Shown here piece by piece: positions 1-13,000 of a DNA stretch of 64,000 bases. Numbering within the stretch: the stretch's first letter is position 1; every line of letters begins with the position of its first letter. Made by a program: the position numbers and the translations under genes. Source of the DNA: Halichondria panicea (taxonomy: Eukaryota > Porifera > Demospongiae > Suberitida > Halichondriidae); assembly GCF_963675165.1 (NCBI RefSeq), contig NC_087389.1, positions 344,001-408,000 of the forward strand, written 5' to 3'. The notes beneath the pieces are model-generated. The model ran no database searches and was not told where the DNA came from. It was given only the letters and a program-made list of their open reading frames with translations.

Positions 1-107
1 AATGGAGCTGAGAAGCAAAATTGGTTATTATTATAGGCTCAGGATAATTAAATGTGTGTAATTAGTACGAAATTAGCTACAGTGTTGTTTTGCACTCCAT
101 TTGTTGG

Positions 108-800
108 TACCATGGATTATAGCCCATGGTCCGAGGCCTGAAAATGACAAATTAGGCCGCGACGAAATTTTGGATTGAAACACATCATTTGAAACGAATT
201 TTTCTAAGCTTTCAGAAAATCCTAAAGTTTTTGACATTGGATCAACTGTACTCAAGTTATGGCTGTTGAAAGACACCCCCCCTCCCCCTCCGTTTAATCA
301 CTGATTTTAGGAATCTTTCAGCTGTCATAACTTGAGTTCTGTGGATCGAAAATCAAAAATTTAGGTTTTTCTGAAAGCTTAGAAAGAGACCTTTCAAATG
401 GTACCATCAAAGTTGATATTCGAGAGATAAAAGTATTTTCTAATTAAGCCGTACCATGGATTATAGCCCATGGTCCGAGGCCGGAAATGACAAATTAGGC
501 CGCGATGAAATTTTGGATTGAAACACATCATTTGAAACGAATTTTTCTAAGCTTTCAGAAAATCCTAAAGTTTTTGACATTGGATCAACTGTACTCAAGT
601 TATGGCTGTTGAAAGAAACCCCCCCCCCCCCCTCCGTTTAATCACTGATTTTAGGAATCTTTCAGCTGTCATAACTTGAGTTCTGTGTATCGAAAATCAA
701 AAATTTTAGGTTTTTCTGAAAGCTTAGAAAGCGACCTTTCAAATGGTACCATCAAAGTTGATATTAGAGAGATAAAAGTATTTTCTAATTAAGCCGTACC
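108..800. repeat. Tandem pair of 344-bp foldback repeat units
   Basis: Two near-identical units start at 108 and 452, each opening with a taccatgg...ccatggtcc palindrome. Inside each unit, tttctaagctttcagaa is followed further along by its reverse complement ttctgaaagcttagaaa, and gttatggctgttgaaaga is mirrored by tctttcagctgtcataac, so each unit is an imperfect inverted repeat. The pair lies in the third muskelin intron. A diverged pair lies at 11085-11735. It looks like a non-autonomous foldback element; no coding sequence was seen. Confidence 0.85.
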
Positions 801-805
801 CTCAC

Positions 806-1486
806 CAATTTTGATGTACTGACAGGGGAAGACGTCTTGTTTCTGTTGGAAGTGAAGGCTGAAAGTTTCAGGTACAGGGTCGTTGCTGAGGCCGCTGCAA
901 TACAAGAGCAGCCTAGTCATATATAGTGTACCAATCAACTAGAGGCCATCTCTCAACCCAAACAAACACGAAAAAACTGATTGTGTAAATAAAGGCACGG
1001 TTTTTCATAATATTGAGTGCACTCACTCCTCTAGGAGCAGGTGGAGGCGGTCAGGATTCATGCCTCCATAGACACGGAACTTTCGCAGGTTGCACGGATG
1101 GCTCTTGTCATACTTGCCAAACTGAATGCTGCTCACTATGGACGGTTGATGCAGCTTGAGGATGACAAACTGGGGGAGCTAGGATATTAAATGCAATTTT
1201 TGAGACGTTTCATTAAATTACCTGAGGCAATCTGTTGTCACAGGAGAGCCAACGCGACTTTGGATCCGAGGGATTGTCAGTTAAAATCTTCCTGCATCGG
1301 TATAAACAGTGTCATGTATGAGCCATGATTATGACTATATTAACATTAATAACATATATTCATATGCCATAATTATTATGGCATGTGAATGTATCCCAAA
1401 ACTCACTCTGGAGTGAAATCTCCTGAGAAGCTAGAGCAGCTGTGTATGGAGTAGTCCAATGCATCACCATCACTTGAGTTGGCCAT
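806..1486 (-). CDS. MKLN1: Muskelin, N-terminal part (gene continues beyond the left edge)
   Basis: Muskelin is a kelch-repeat substrate-side subunit of the CTLH/GID E3 ubiquitin ligase and binds thrombospondin and GABA-A receptors in vertebrates. Four exons are seen: 1407-1486, 1222-1291, 1027-1169 and 806-894, giving about 127 residues with consistent phases. The product runs from the start Met through YSIHSCSSFSGDF, ILTDNPSDPKSRW, QFVILKLHQPSIVSSIQFGK and PCNLRKFRVYGGMNPDRL to VFPCQYIKI, the start of the muskelin discoidin (F5/8-type) domain. LisH, CTLH and kelch parts must lie to the left. The third intron opens into the foldback repeat pair. The start is the first ATG of the exon and gives the family N-terminal length. 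Identification rests on remembered family sequence. Confidence 0.9.
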
Positions 1487-1752
1487 TACATGCTGTCTGA
1501 TTGCACACAACTAAAATTATGTATACAAAGCTGCTCAGCTTTATCAGTGTAGGTAAAGATCGACCCAAAAGAAATTTGATATTACTAATCACAATGTGTC
1601 TCAATGGTTGATGACCACTAGATACCTTGTACACATTTTACACAACCAAATTTAATTACACATCAACTAAATACACAGACAGCAAAAAAAAACACCAGTA
1701 TACACCTACACATAAATAACTAGAATGGTCTAGCAGTATCTAACAGTTCAAT

Positions 1753-3239
1753 CTAAACAGCTGCGGCCCCGGAGATAATCTCAATGAGCTCCCTAGTGAT
1801 GACTGCCTGCCTGGTCCTGTTGTAAGTGAGTGTCAGCTTTGAGATCATGTCACCTGGGAAGGAGAAGTGAAAACCAGTTTCAATAAATGCCTTTAATCAT
1901 GATAAAAAAATAAAAACGAAAGGGGGTGGAGACAAAAAGCTTACAGCACATGCACAACTGGAAATAGCTAGTGTACCTGCATTCTTGCTGGCTCCGTCCA
2001 TGGCTGTCATCCTAGAGCTCTGCTCACTGCAGGCTCCCTCTTTCAAGGTGTGGAATATGAGGTTGGCCAGGGTCATCTCGTGGTAGCAGAGCAGCACATC
2101 CTCGTCAACGTCATCATACACCAGCATCTTCTCTGTAAGGGGGAGGGGTGGGGTGTGTGTGTGGTTACACTAGCATTATAAGCTATGGCTGTTTAGATTA
2201 CCTGACTGAGCCAGCTTGTCGAAAGGTATCAAGAACTTGTTGAGAGTGTCATACGAGATAACATTCCTACAGGAAAACAAGCAAACCACTCGCCTACATT
2301 GTATTGACATCTGCACTTACTTAAACCTGTTGTAGACAATCTCAGCACTGTCATACTCGAATCCAGAGTCCAAGATGTTCTGCGCTACAAACATAGCTTC
2401 CTCAAACACTGGCGGCTTCTTCCCCACATCTGTGAAGTGTAAGAGCAGGTTCTCTCTAAAGAATCGCTGTATGATGGAACGTGTTTTGTCCCCCACACAC
2501 ACCACCATGGTGTTGCTGCGGTCCTGAGTGGCCAACAAAGTGGCACGGATGTTACGAGCCACGTTGGAGTGAATGCCTCCGCATAAACCACGATCAGACG
2601 TCACTGCGATAATCAAGTGTTTGGGCTTCCTCTCCTCGTCTATTACCTCCGCTTTGTCATATAGAGCTATGGAACAACGTAATTATCAGCACTGTTGTAT
2701 AATTAGAAGTGTGTGCATACAAACGCTAGCACTAACAAGTTACCCTGTGCCCCCTCTCCATACGCCCTTGCAGGTTTCAACTGTCTCTCTGCCATCTGAT
2801 ACTTGGCAGCCGAGACCATCTTCATGGACTTGGTGATCTTCTCAATGTTCGTGACAGACTTGATACGAATTGACACTAAAAGTATACAACAACATTTGAT
2901 AGAGTGTATGTAATATGTGTATTATTATCTATGTGCTTTAATTAGAGTTGTGAGGCTTTGTGCAGTCTTGTTGGTGGGTACACTTACACTCCTTGAGAGT
3001 AGCCATCCCCCTGGTGCTCTGGTACTGGTGCCTGTGAGCAAGAGAGTACATTAATCATCAGTGTTGACTGAGTATTTATTAATGGACGAATACCAGGCTT
3101 TCTTTCGAGTAGCTGCTACTTACATCATGGCTACACAGGTTCCAATTGGCCATATACCACAGGAAGCTAACAAGCAGACTCACCATATCGGTCTAACAGA
3201 TGATTGCAAGCCTCTCAAAACAGCACCAGCCGACGCCAT
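1753..3239 (-). CDS. ATP5F1C: Mitochondrial ATP synthase gamma subunit
   Basis: This is the central rotor shaft of F1-ATPase in the mitochondrial matrix. Seven exons: 3184-3239, 2998-3031, 2744-2875, 2321-2666, 2202-2266, 1977-2132 and 1753-1853, all phases consistent. The N-terminus ([19 protein letters not shown]) is Arg-containing with no acidic residue, as expected of a mitochondrial presequence. Diagnostic stretches are [53 protein letters not shown] and the C-terminal signature [20 protein letters not shown]. Length is close to family norm. The start codon is 90 bp from that of TMA7 on the opposite strand, so the two probably share a promoter. Confidence 0.96.
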
Positions 3240-3328
3240 TTTGTATAATGAACTTTGACCTTCAGTTGCATCGGAAGGTGTGCTCTTTTCGGAAACCACT
3301 CTAATGTGCATTATTTGGAAAAGCAAGC
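3240..3328. promoter_or_regulatory. Probable bidirectional promoter, ATP5F1C / TMA7
   Basis: Only 89 bp separate the start codons of two divergently transcribed housekeeping genes, so both 5' UTRs and core promoters must fit here or extend into each other. No clear TATA box is visible. Shared regulation of a mitochondrial and a ribosome-associated gene is inferred from geometry alone. Confidence 0.55.
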
Positions 3329-3759
3329 ATGTCTGGAAGACAAGGTAAGTGGTTAGTTAATGTACTGCTGTGTCCGTGTTGTTCATAACACTGGTACTCT
3401 TTTGTAGGTGGTAAGAAGAAGCCTCTTAAGCAACCTAAGAAGCAACAAGGAGAAGTGGACGATGTAAGTGGTCTCTTTACAACTTGAATATACCGTCTGA
3501 ACGTACCTATAATTATTATATTTCTCGTTAGGATGATCTGGCTCTCAAGCAAAAATTGCGTGAGGACAAAAAGAAGCTAGATGAAGCAAAGGCACGAGCT
3601 TCACAGAAGGGACCTATGGGTAAGTAATTGTAATAATAATGTCTGATCTAATATGAGTATGTATTGAGCACGCAAAGAGCTTCCATTGATAAACTTGTCT
3701 GCAAACTCATTACCTCTGTAGGTGGTACTGGAATAAAGAAGAGTGGTGGAAAGAAATGA
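3329..3759 (+). CDS. TMA7: Translation machinery-associated protein 7
   Basis: A small basic protein that associates with ribosomes in yeast and animals. Four exons: 3329-3344, 3418-3463, 3532-3619 and 3722-3759. The product is about 62 residues: MSGRQGGKKKPLKQPKKQ, then an acidic DD patch, a Lys-rich helix with KQKLREDKKKLDEAKARA, and the family ending KGPMGGTGIKKSGGKK. Length and both ends match the family. ATTAAA at about 3837 could serve as poly(A) signal. No domain with known enzymatic activity. Confidence 0.95.
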
Positions 3760-4013
3760 ACTTAATTTTTATATTCAACTCATTGTTTGTGATTGTTAAC
3801 CTTTTCAATTATTGATCTCTGGACACATGACATGTATTAAAATAATAACTGAACACAAAGTTAATGAATATGAATATTTTTGCAACTAGATATGTAGAGT
3901 ATATTCATGCTGTTGTGCTTTGATGCTGTGTGTGGCCCCAAGCACCACCCCTCCCCCCAAACCAGCTAGGTACTAGGTAGTGTAGCATGCAATAGTTAAC
4001 TGCCAGCCCAGCC

Positions 4014-7000
4014 ATGGATAGAGTAGATGTTAATCTGCAAGACATACTCATTGCTCTGGGAGGGCCTCTGGAGGAGAGGGCACTCTGGGCCCTGCTCTAC
4101 AAAGCATGCTCACTCCTGGAGCAAGAACTGAAACGTTAGTTGAAGCCGTTGCTATTAAAAATACTTCGAGCTCTATCGGCTAGTATATTGTGCAGCTTTA
4201 GTTTTGTGCAGCTCTTGTGTATTATTGTATCTGTATCTAGCTTAAAAGCCATGCAAAAGTTGGATTTATAGCTATCTTGTTGAGAAAGGGGGTGGGGCTG
4301 GTTAAGTCCTAGATTGATTAGTGACAGACCCACACACTCTTCCCCCCTCACTCATAGATCATAATGGCAAGAATGTGAACCTGTTAGTGACTCTGGAGAC
4401 AGTCACACTCCATCATGGTGGAGCCGTGAAGTTCCCTAGAGGTGTCATAGGTGAGGGAAGAGAATAGCAATTAGTCTAATAATTATATCATTGCATTCTC
4501 TAGACTCCAACTCTGATTACCAAGCACCGGAGGTGAAACTACAACAGCTGCACACACTAACTCAAAAGCAACAGGAGAAGGTACATGTATTTGCAAACTG
4601 TGCTTACTGTGACCCTCCCCCCTCCCCCCTCATAGAGCTATGTGTACTCGCTGGGAATGACCCTCTTCACTGCAATGCAGTACGGCCTGGACAGCAGTCA
4701 GGTGAGACCACTCTCTGGTGTTACCATGGTACTCTATATACTCCTCCATGCAGATACCTCAAGTGAGTGAGGGCATGAACAGAGTGTTGGTTGGTATGGT
4801 GGAGGAGGATGAAGGAGAGAGGATCTTGTTGGCAGACATCTTGACTCTCTGTCGGGACTACACTGATAAGGATGATGCTAGTAGAGAGGTTGATCGTCTT
4901 GTCAGCTATATCATGGGCCCAGAGGAAGACTTGGAGGTTAGCTCGGGAATAAATATAGTGAAAACATTTTTACCGTTCATTTCATTTACAGTTGTCATTG
5001 TCTGAGCAAGGAGATGTTGAAGAGTTAGCAGATGATGCCAACTTGGAAACTGAGGTATGTGAAGTAATAGTACTGCATGTACACTAGTATCACTCTTCAG
5101 CAAGCATAATTTTAAAGGGTGACCTAGTTTACACAGGTACATGTTTGAGGTATTGAGGTACCGCCATTATATCCCTACCCCTCCCCCTTGCAGATCAATG
5201 AGGTGATGAACCTTCGTCCGACTGGCAGTGTAGAACAGCTGTACTCTCCATCGTACGGCAATCGAGGGAGCTCTCTAAGTATAAACAGTGCTGCCGGTCG
5301 ACTCAACTCCAGCTTCAAGAGCCACGACTCTGGCGGTGCAGACTTGCAACTACACTACTCCTCTATGCCGATGGTGTACTCCTCCTCGCAGGATAGACTG
5401 AACAGGCATCCTCGTCGTGGTTCAAGTTCCGACAATGATTCTTGGTCTTCGTTTGATCGTTTGACTCCTCATTTACAGCCCCACGAGATTGAGATATTGG
5501 CAAGCAAGGCACAAGAGTCCCGCCCACCACACTCACACACACGGTACATACCACACTTCTATACACCGACGAGAGTAAGAAAAGGTGGCTACAAGGACGT
5601 CAATCGATCAGCATCATTCGAGCATGGATCGTTGGGAATGTATCGAACTTCTTCTGATGGTACAAGACGACGTCGCAACAAGACAATCGTAAATGAAACT
5701 CTAGAAATGAAAGGGAGGCAAGAAAGAAAGAGAGAAGTACCAATGTATTCGACGCCAGAGAAGAAGTCACGTGATCAGCCTGGCATAAATTCGTTCCCTA
5801 TAGATGATATGCCTCCATTGCCACCTACTACAGTGATTGCTGACATCAGCATGGACTCCCCCATGAAGAAAGAAGCTGGAGCTAACACATCCCCTGAAGT
5901 GCAGTCCACAGTAGACACAATTGACTCTATCCTTCAATCTATTGAGAGAGGCAAGACGGACGACGGTACAAATGGCCTACCCCCTCCTCCCATACCCCCC
6001 AGCGAGCCTCCAATGTTCACACCAGTTAAGCAGGGAGTACAACCACGATCCTTCTCCCCCAATTCATCACTGACGAATACTTCCTTCAACTATAGTGACC
6101 TAGACTCCCCTCTACACACTCCACACTCTATGACCAACGGAGATGATTTCAATTTTTCCTCACCCCCTCCCATTCCCGGCTCTAGCCTCCCACCGGAGGA
6201 CCTGGATAATGATACAGAGATGCCTGCCATGATACAGCCATTACTGACCACTGGCCCAGTAGAGCAGGGCTGGAAGGATAAAGACGAGACTAGCATTGAT
6301 CGCACTATTACACCTCGGCGTGCCTTGGACGAAGCTTTCAAACAGCTGGACAAGATCGGGGAATCTCAATTGGACGATTCGCGATCGGAAGACGCCCCTC
6401 CTTCAAATACTGAAAAAGTCACAGATGAGGGTACGATCATACAAGTTGCTGATCATATGTATGCTAAAGTGGATATGAACAAAAAAAGGCGTAACGATAT
6501 GGAGGACGCAAAGGAAGAATCAGATGATGACGAAGGACCACCTATTACTCCCTACAGAGAACCACCAGAGCGTAAAGAGGACAGGCCACACGAGAGTAGC
6601 ATTCAACAGAGTAATCCAGACCCAGCCTATGAAGACATCGAATTTGGGGACACAGATGTTCCGACAAAACTACCCATTATTATTAAAGACCCCGGTTACG
6701 AAGAGGTGGAGTTTAGAAACAGTAACGATGCAAAACCCAAACAAAATCTGCTCATTTATGAAGAGCCTGGATATGCTCGCATTGGTGATGTTCTAAAGCG
6801 TCCAATCAGTGAAGACTTCTCAAAGACACATGGAGAGAATGTGCACAAGGCGTCGTCTGAAGCTAACGTGAGGGATATCGATACTGCAAAGGTGTATCCC
6901 CCCCAGCGAGCCAGCATGCCCCCCACAGTGCTACTGGAGAGCAACTCACCACCCCCCAGGGAGGTGGAGAAATCATCACATGATAATGAGTGAGTTTAGC

Positions 7001-10000
7001 ATAAAAGCAATCAAAATGTTACACACTCGAAATTGCTAGCTTACTTTGAGTGGCTCATAATTTGAATTAGGATTGTGCATTTTCACAATAACAAGATTCC
7101 TTTTGTAGCCCTTATTACGATGTTTATCAGCGATTGCATTTAGACAAATAGTTACATGTGTATATGCTCATGCACACACACAGACTCATAAATATAACCG
7201 CTGACGATGCTACAAGGAAGAAAGCATCACTACAAAAACTACAGACAGTGTTTGGACCAGAGTTCACTAAACTAAGTGGAGGAGCAAAGGTCAGCAAAGA
7301 GAGGACTTTCTTTAGCCTCCACCTCTCACGTGTGCTCAAAGTCCTAGTTGACATGCAACCATTATACACACACACACACACAGCTCAACCGTGCTCAATC
7401 CCTGATCCAAGTAGCTGAGGGTCGAAGGCTTGTGAAGGTCACTCTACTTACTGGGAAGTCGGTGCACTTTGTTGTCGATGTGAGCTAAACTGATATCATG
7501 TGTTAGTAACGAACATCTTTATACCCTCTCAGAAAGACTCCAAGTGCCAGGAACTGTTTCAACAAGTGGTCGCCCATCAGAGCTTGCAGGAGAAGAGGAT
7601 ATTTGGACTAGCCGTCCTCAGAGGTAAGAAAGTATAAAGTGCCTACAGCTACGTACGTGTATGCTTGTATACAGATGGTGATGAGCTCTTCTTGGATTTG
7701 GATCGTAAGCTGCTGAAGTATGCACCTGATGGATGGCATAGCACTGTAAGTATACAAGATACACACATACAGGAGTTCCTTTGAGCTATGGAGTGTTCAT
7801 CACGTACCTCCAAATAACATAGACGCTTATGGCCTCTTACATGTAGATTGAGTTGTGTACCACTGACCATGCCTGCCCCCCCCCCTCCGTAGCCTGTCCC
7901 CTCCCCTGGCTCCACCTCCACTAAACCACCAGTGTTCAGTGTCTTCTTCAGAGTGCAGTACTACGTTGAGAATGCACTCACCGATCTCAAACTGAAGGAG
8001 ACACGACACCAACTTTATCTACAACTGCGCAAGGACACTGTTGGTAAGTTACATTACTAATATACGTACTTTTCAGGAAAACATTTACTGATTTTTGTGA
8101 GCTGCGAGCCCAAGAGTTATTTTATTGTTGTTGCCTTACACAGAGGGTAAGATGTACTGCCACGAAGAATCTGCTCTGAAACTGGCAGCCTACGCATTGC
8201 AAGCCGAGAAAGGAGACTATCAGCCAACTTACAAGAACCAGTCTTACTTTAGACAGGAGGACTATGTCCCTGAAAAGGTGATCAGTATACGAAATATCAG
8301 AACTAAGTTAAAGACAGGAAAAAAAACACTTTATTTAAGTACCAGGGTGTCATACAGGGGGGGGGGGAAAGGGGGGATATCCCCCCCCTATCTCCAATTT
8401 CCCCCCCCTTTTTTGCTGACTGAGGGTCCATAGCTGGCAATTTTACATACTATAAGGGTATTGAAATAACAGTTGACCTTTTTTTTAGCAACATTTTCTG
8501 GTTACTTTTCTTATTTCCCCCCTCTACTTCAAAATCCTGTATGACACCCTGAGTACCCTATGCTTTTTCAGAAAATGTATACAATTATGATTTCCTTCAT
8601 CTCGTCCCTGCAGACGTCCTTTAAACTGGGAGCGGCTCAGACCAAGAGGGCCCTACAGGCAATTCACGCTGAGCAGAGGGGCAAAAGTCGTGAGGAGGCG
8701 GAGCTTTCATTCCTGCGAGAGGCACAGACATTGCCAGAGTATGGGATGGTGTTCTATCAGGTGTCTCGGAGCAAGCGCGGACCTCATGGGGAGGTGTGGC
8801 TTGGGTTCAGTATCCGTGGCATTGTGGTGTTCAATGTGCATAAGGACGTGAGGACACCTGTCCTGCGTTCTTCCTGGAGCACTACAGAGAACATCTCTTT
8901 TGCTGTGAGTGGGTGTGCATGCAGCTTAACATTCAGTCAACATAATAATTATTCTTCTCTTATGATAATTTTGCAGAACCGCAAGTTCAGTATAGAGTCC
9001 AAAGGCTCTCAGCCACAGAGCTTCTACACCTTGTCATACAAGCGGTGAGTGTGTTAAACTTATTCATAGTGTTAGTATTGTCATGGTGTGTGTTAGCATC
9101 TTTGAACAGTTATAACTCGTGTTGTGTTACAATGATTATGTGTGTACTGTACACAAGTCTCGTTATATTACTTTTATTTGTTGTACAGGGCACGCTACTT
9201 GCTGCATTTGAGCATCAGCTACCATCGGTTCCAATTCGTGTCCCGACCTCCTCTTGAGCCAGGTACTGTAGGTACAATTAAACAGGTTCCAGTATTATAT
9301 TCCTCATTCCGTTCCACAGATCCCATTCCACAATCACACAATCACATAATACCTAATCTGCTGAAGCCTCCGAATCCTGGCTACGATACACTAGTGAAGT
9401 GCTCGGCACAAATCATCGACGCTCTCAGCCAACAGCCCAAGGCCATTGCCACCTCCCTCTCCAACGCCCACCTCATCTCCCGCGACCTGTTGTCGAGGGT
9501 TGCCTCAGGCAAAGCGGCTGCAAGGGACAGGGAATCTGCTGAGAAACTACAGCTGGCTGTTTCTCAGACTGTTGAAAGCAATCCCGACAAATTCACAAAC
9601 TTTGTGTCTGTATTGAGGGATGACTTGACACTATATGGAGAACTACTGACCGTCCTAAATGAGGATTACAAAGGTATCGCAACTAACTCAAATTAGCACA
9701 TTTTTTTAAGTGTAGCTATTATGTATATCTCATTGCAGCTGCTAACGAAGGAGAGGGGTTACCAGGTTACAATGACGAGGTCTACGACGTCAAGATTTTG
9801 AAAGAGAAGGGCAAGGGGTTGGGTATACGCATCACTAGTCAGCCGATACTGGATGGACAGAGGAGCAGTGTGGTCATTGAGAGTGTAGATAGAGATGGAC
9901 CTGCCTACATGGACGGGAGGCTCAAGAAAGGTATTTTTTTAACAGCTTCACCGAATTGTTGAAATGGAACAAAATAATTATTTCCGAATGTTTCACTTTG

Positions 10001-13000
10001 AAAAGAAATACCAGTGAGTAGTGAATACATAACATGCAGTTAGGAGCGTCCAATCAAAACGTAATGTCTCATTCAGTATATCATAGCACTCTGGAAGCCC
10101 TAGCATGGTTAGATATTTGTGGAATGAGGCAGACCGATTCTATTCAAAACCAAGTCTATAATAATGCGTGTGTGTGTGTGTGCAGGTGATGTCCTTGTGT
10201 CTGCCGAGGGTCAGTCGCTGGAGGGGCTGGACCACAAGGAGGTGGGAGAGATACTCAAGAGACCCAACAATCTTGTCAGGCTCTCCGTGAAGCGTTCACA
10301 GTCAGAGGGTAAGCTATGATTATTGCATTCAAAGATTAAGAAAATATGCTCGATGAAAGCATAATGATAACTTGCTGAACTGGGCAATGCTAACATTGTG
10401 TGTGGCCCCTCCCCCTATATGCAGTGTCTCCACCTCTCTCCACTTCCGTCGCTACCACCGAGAGCGTTGTCGTGGAAATAGAGGAGGCTCCACCCCCCAT
10501 AGAATCACACAGGGGGCTCAAGAGAGCTACCACTCTAGAGATATTCTCAACAGATGCTGCCCCCCCAGCTGCTGATACCAGTGTGACCACACCCCCAGAT
10601 GCCCCCGCTTCTAAGGTGAGCTATTGACGATCGTTTAGCGGGTATATATATATTAGGCAAATTTTTACTTTTGGCGACCCTCGCCTTACTTTTCCTAAAC
10701 GCCAAATAATTATAACCCGCTATATACGGTATTATAATTATAGTGTGCTGCTGTTAATTATTACGTGATCCTCTTTGTACAGGAGCTCATGAACATCACT
10801 GTGGATCGTGGAGACAATAAGAGCTTTGGATTTGCAATTGCCGTAAGTCGATATCTACCGACTTAAATTATCACAATGATGTAATCTTCTTGCGCACGCA
10901 CGCACGCACAGTCTGGAGACTTTGAGGGCATCATTGTCTACAAGGTGACTGCTGATGGCCCAGCGGACAGGGCTGGTCTAAAGCAAGGGGACACTCTGCT
11001 CACGGTCAACGACTCCAGTACAGAGACACAGACCTACAATCAGGTCAGCCTCATATCTCTCTCTACATACCACCACCAACTGTACCCCTCCGTTTAATCA
11101 ATGGTTTGGAGACTCTTTCAGTTAAATTCTGTGGCTCCAATTGCAATGATTTTTTGATTTTCCGAAAGCTTAAAAGATACTTTTCAAATGGTGTCATCAA
11201 AGTTCATATTCGAGCGATAAAACTATTTGTCAATTTGGCCATACCATGGTCCAAGGCCGAAAAATGACAAATTAGGGTCCCGACAAAATGTTGAATTGAA
11301 ACCCACTATTTGAAAGGTCTCTTTCTAAGCTTTCAGAAAATCAGGAAATTTTTGAAATCGGATCATTAGAACAAAAGTTATGGCTGCTGAAAGATGTTCA
11401 ACTACAATCAATGGTTTGGAGACTCTTTCAGCTGGAATAACTTGACTTCTATAGATCCAATTGCAATGATTTGTTAATTTTCCGAAACCTTAAAAAGAGA
11501 CCTTTCAAATGGTGTCATCAAAGTTCATATTTGAGCGATAAAAGTATTTGCCAATTTGGCCATACCATGGATAGCCCATGGTCCAAAGCCGAAAAATGAC
11601 AAATTAGGGCCCTAACGAAAGTTTGGATTGAAACACACCATTTGAAAGGTCTCTTTCTAAGCTTTCAGAAAATCATAACATTTTTTAAATTGGATCACCA
11701 GAACAAAAGTTATAGCTGCTGAAAGATGTTCAAACATGTATGATGTGTCTAGGTTGTGCCTAGCCTCGATCCCAGGCCGCACTTCATCACTTCTAGATCT
11801 CTTCAGGGGAGGCCAGTGAAGGAGGCTAGGTTGTGCCTAGCTTAATTACTTTCAGGTTGTATGTTCGAAAATCAAATATAATTTTTTGACTCGATTTTGG
11901 CAAAATACCATGGAGCCTATAGCCTTACTATACAATAATTATAGGGAGGTTGGTTTGATCGTTCTAAAACGCCCACTCACTGCATGCATACCAAAATTGC
12001 ATGCAGTTGGGAGGTACCCTACAAGCAGTTGTACAATGTGTGGGTGTTTGCAGTACATTTACAGCTAGTGTACAATGTACGTATAATTATATATATTATG
12101 TGTGTGTGTAGGTGCTGAGTGGCATACAGCAATCTGGTGAGACCCTGAGCCTGAGTATCTCCCGTCCGACCATCGCCTGGTCACATGACAACTTGCCCCC
12201 ACCAGGCGTCAGCTTCAAAGTGGAGCTCAAGAAACAGAGAGGCTCTCTCGGACTGAGACTGGCTGGAGGGAAGGACAAGCAGAATGGACTGGGCTTCATC
12301 TATGTCAGGTTTGTGGTGGAAGGATCTGCAGCTGACAATGAGAAGATAGAAGTCAATGATATCCTTATGACAGTGAGTGATTATGGGCTGGGGGATTAGT
12401 CCAATTACTCTAATTCAAGGGAATTCCTATAAGACATGCAATCAATACCGTATTATTATTCTTGTAGAAATGGGGGGCTAGTAAATTTCCCCAATTACAA
12501 GGGCATTCCTAAGAACAAACGATTGTACCAGTTACACAGTACAAGTGTTTTGAAATTGTACATTTATTTCCCCATGCAATTTCCCACAAAAGTTATTCTG
12601 ATCACAAAAATAATTATTTGTGTGTGTGCAGGTGAATGATGAACAGATGGTTGGCAGCACGCACAGAGACGCGGCTACAGCTATTGCACACTCTGGAATG
12701 AAGGTCGTCCTACGTCTGCACCGGCCGTACGATAGCTCGTGGGTGGAGCCTTCTCGTGAAGCATACCTCAAAACAAATCGCCAGGGCATCGTTCGTGAGG
12801 AATCCTCGACTGCCATTTTCCTGGACAACAGACCCTTGTCTCAAGTTGGAGCTCCTGTAGATCTCTCGTCCATTCAAGAAGACGGAGAGTCACTATCACT
12901 GCTTAGTTCAGTACAGACAGATCCTCAACGTACAGACATACCACCTGTCGAAGAATCACTCATCAGTTTAGACCTAATGGAGCCAGCAGTTGAAGCTACC

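Noticed and set aside
8125..8433. Extension of the FERM exon past 8277 into a Gly/Pro-rich frame
   Set aside because: A donor gtgatc follows GAAAAG at 8277 and the continuing frame runs into the MITE at 8343-8551.
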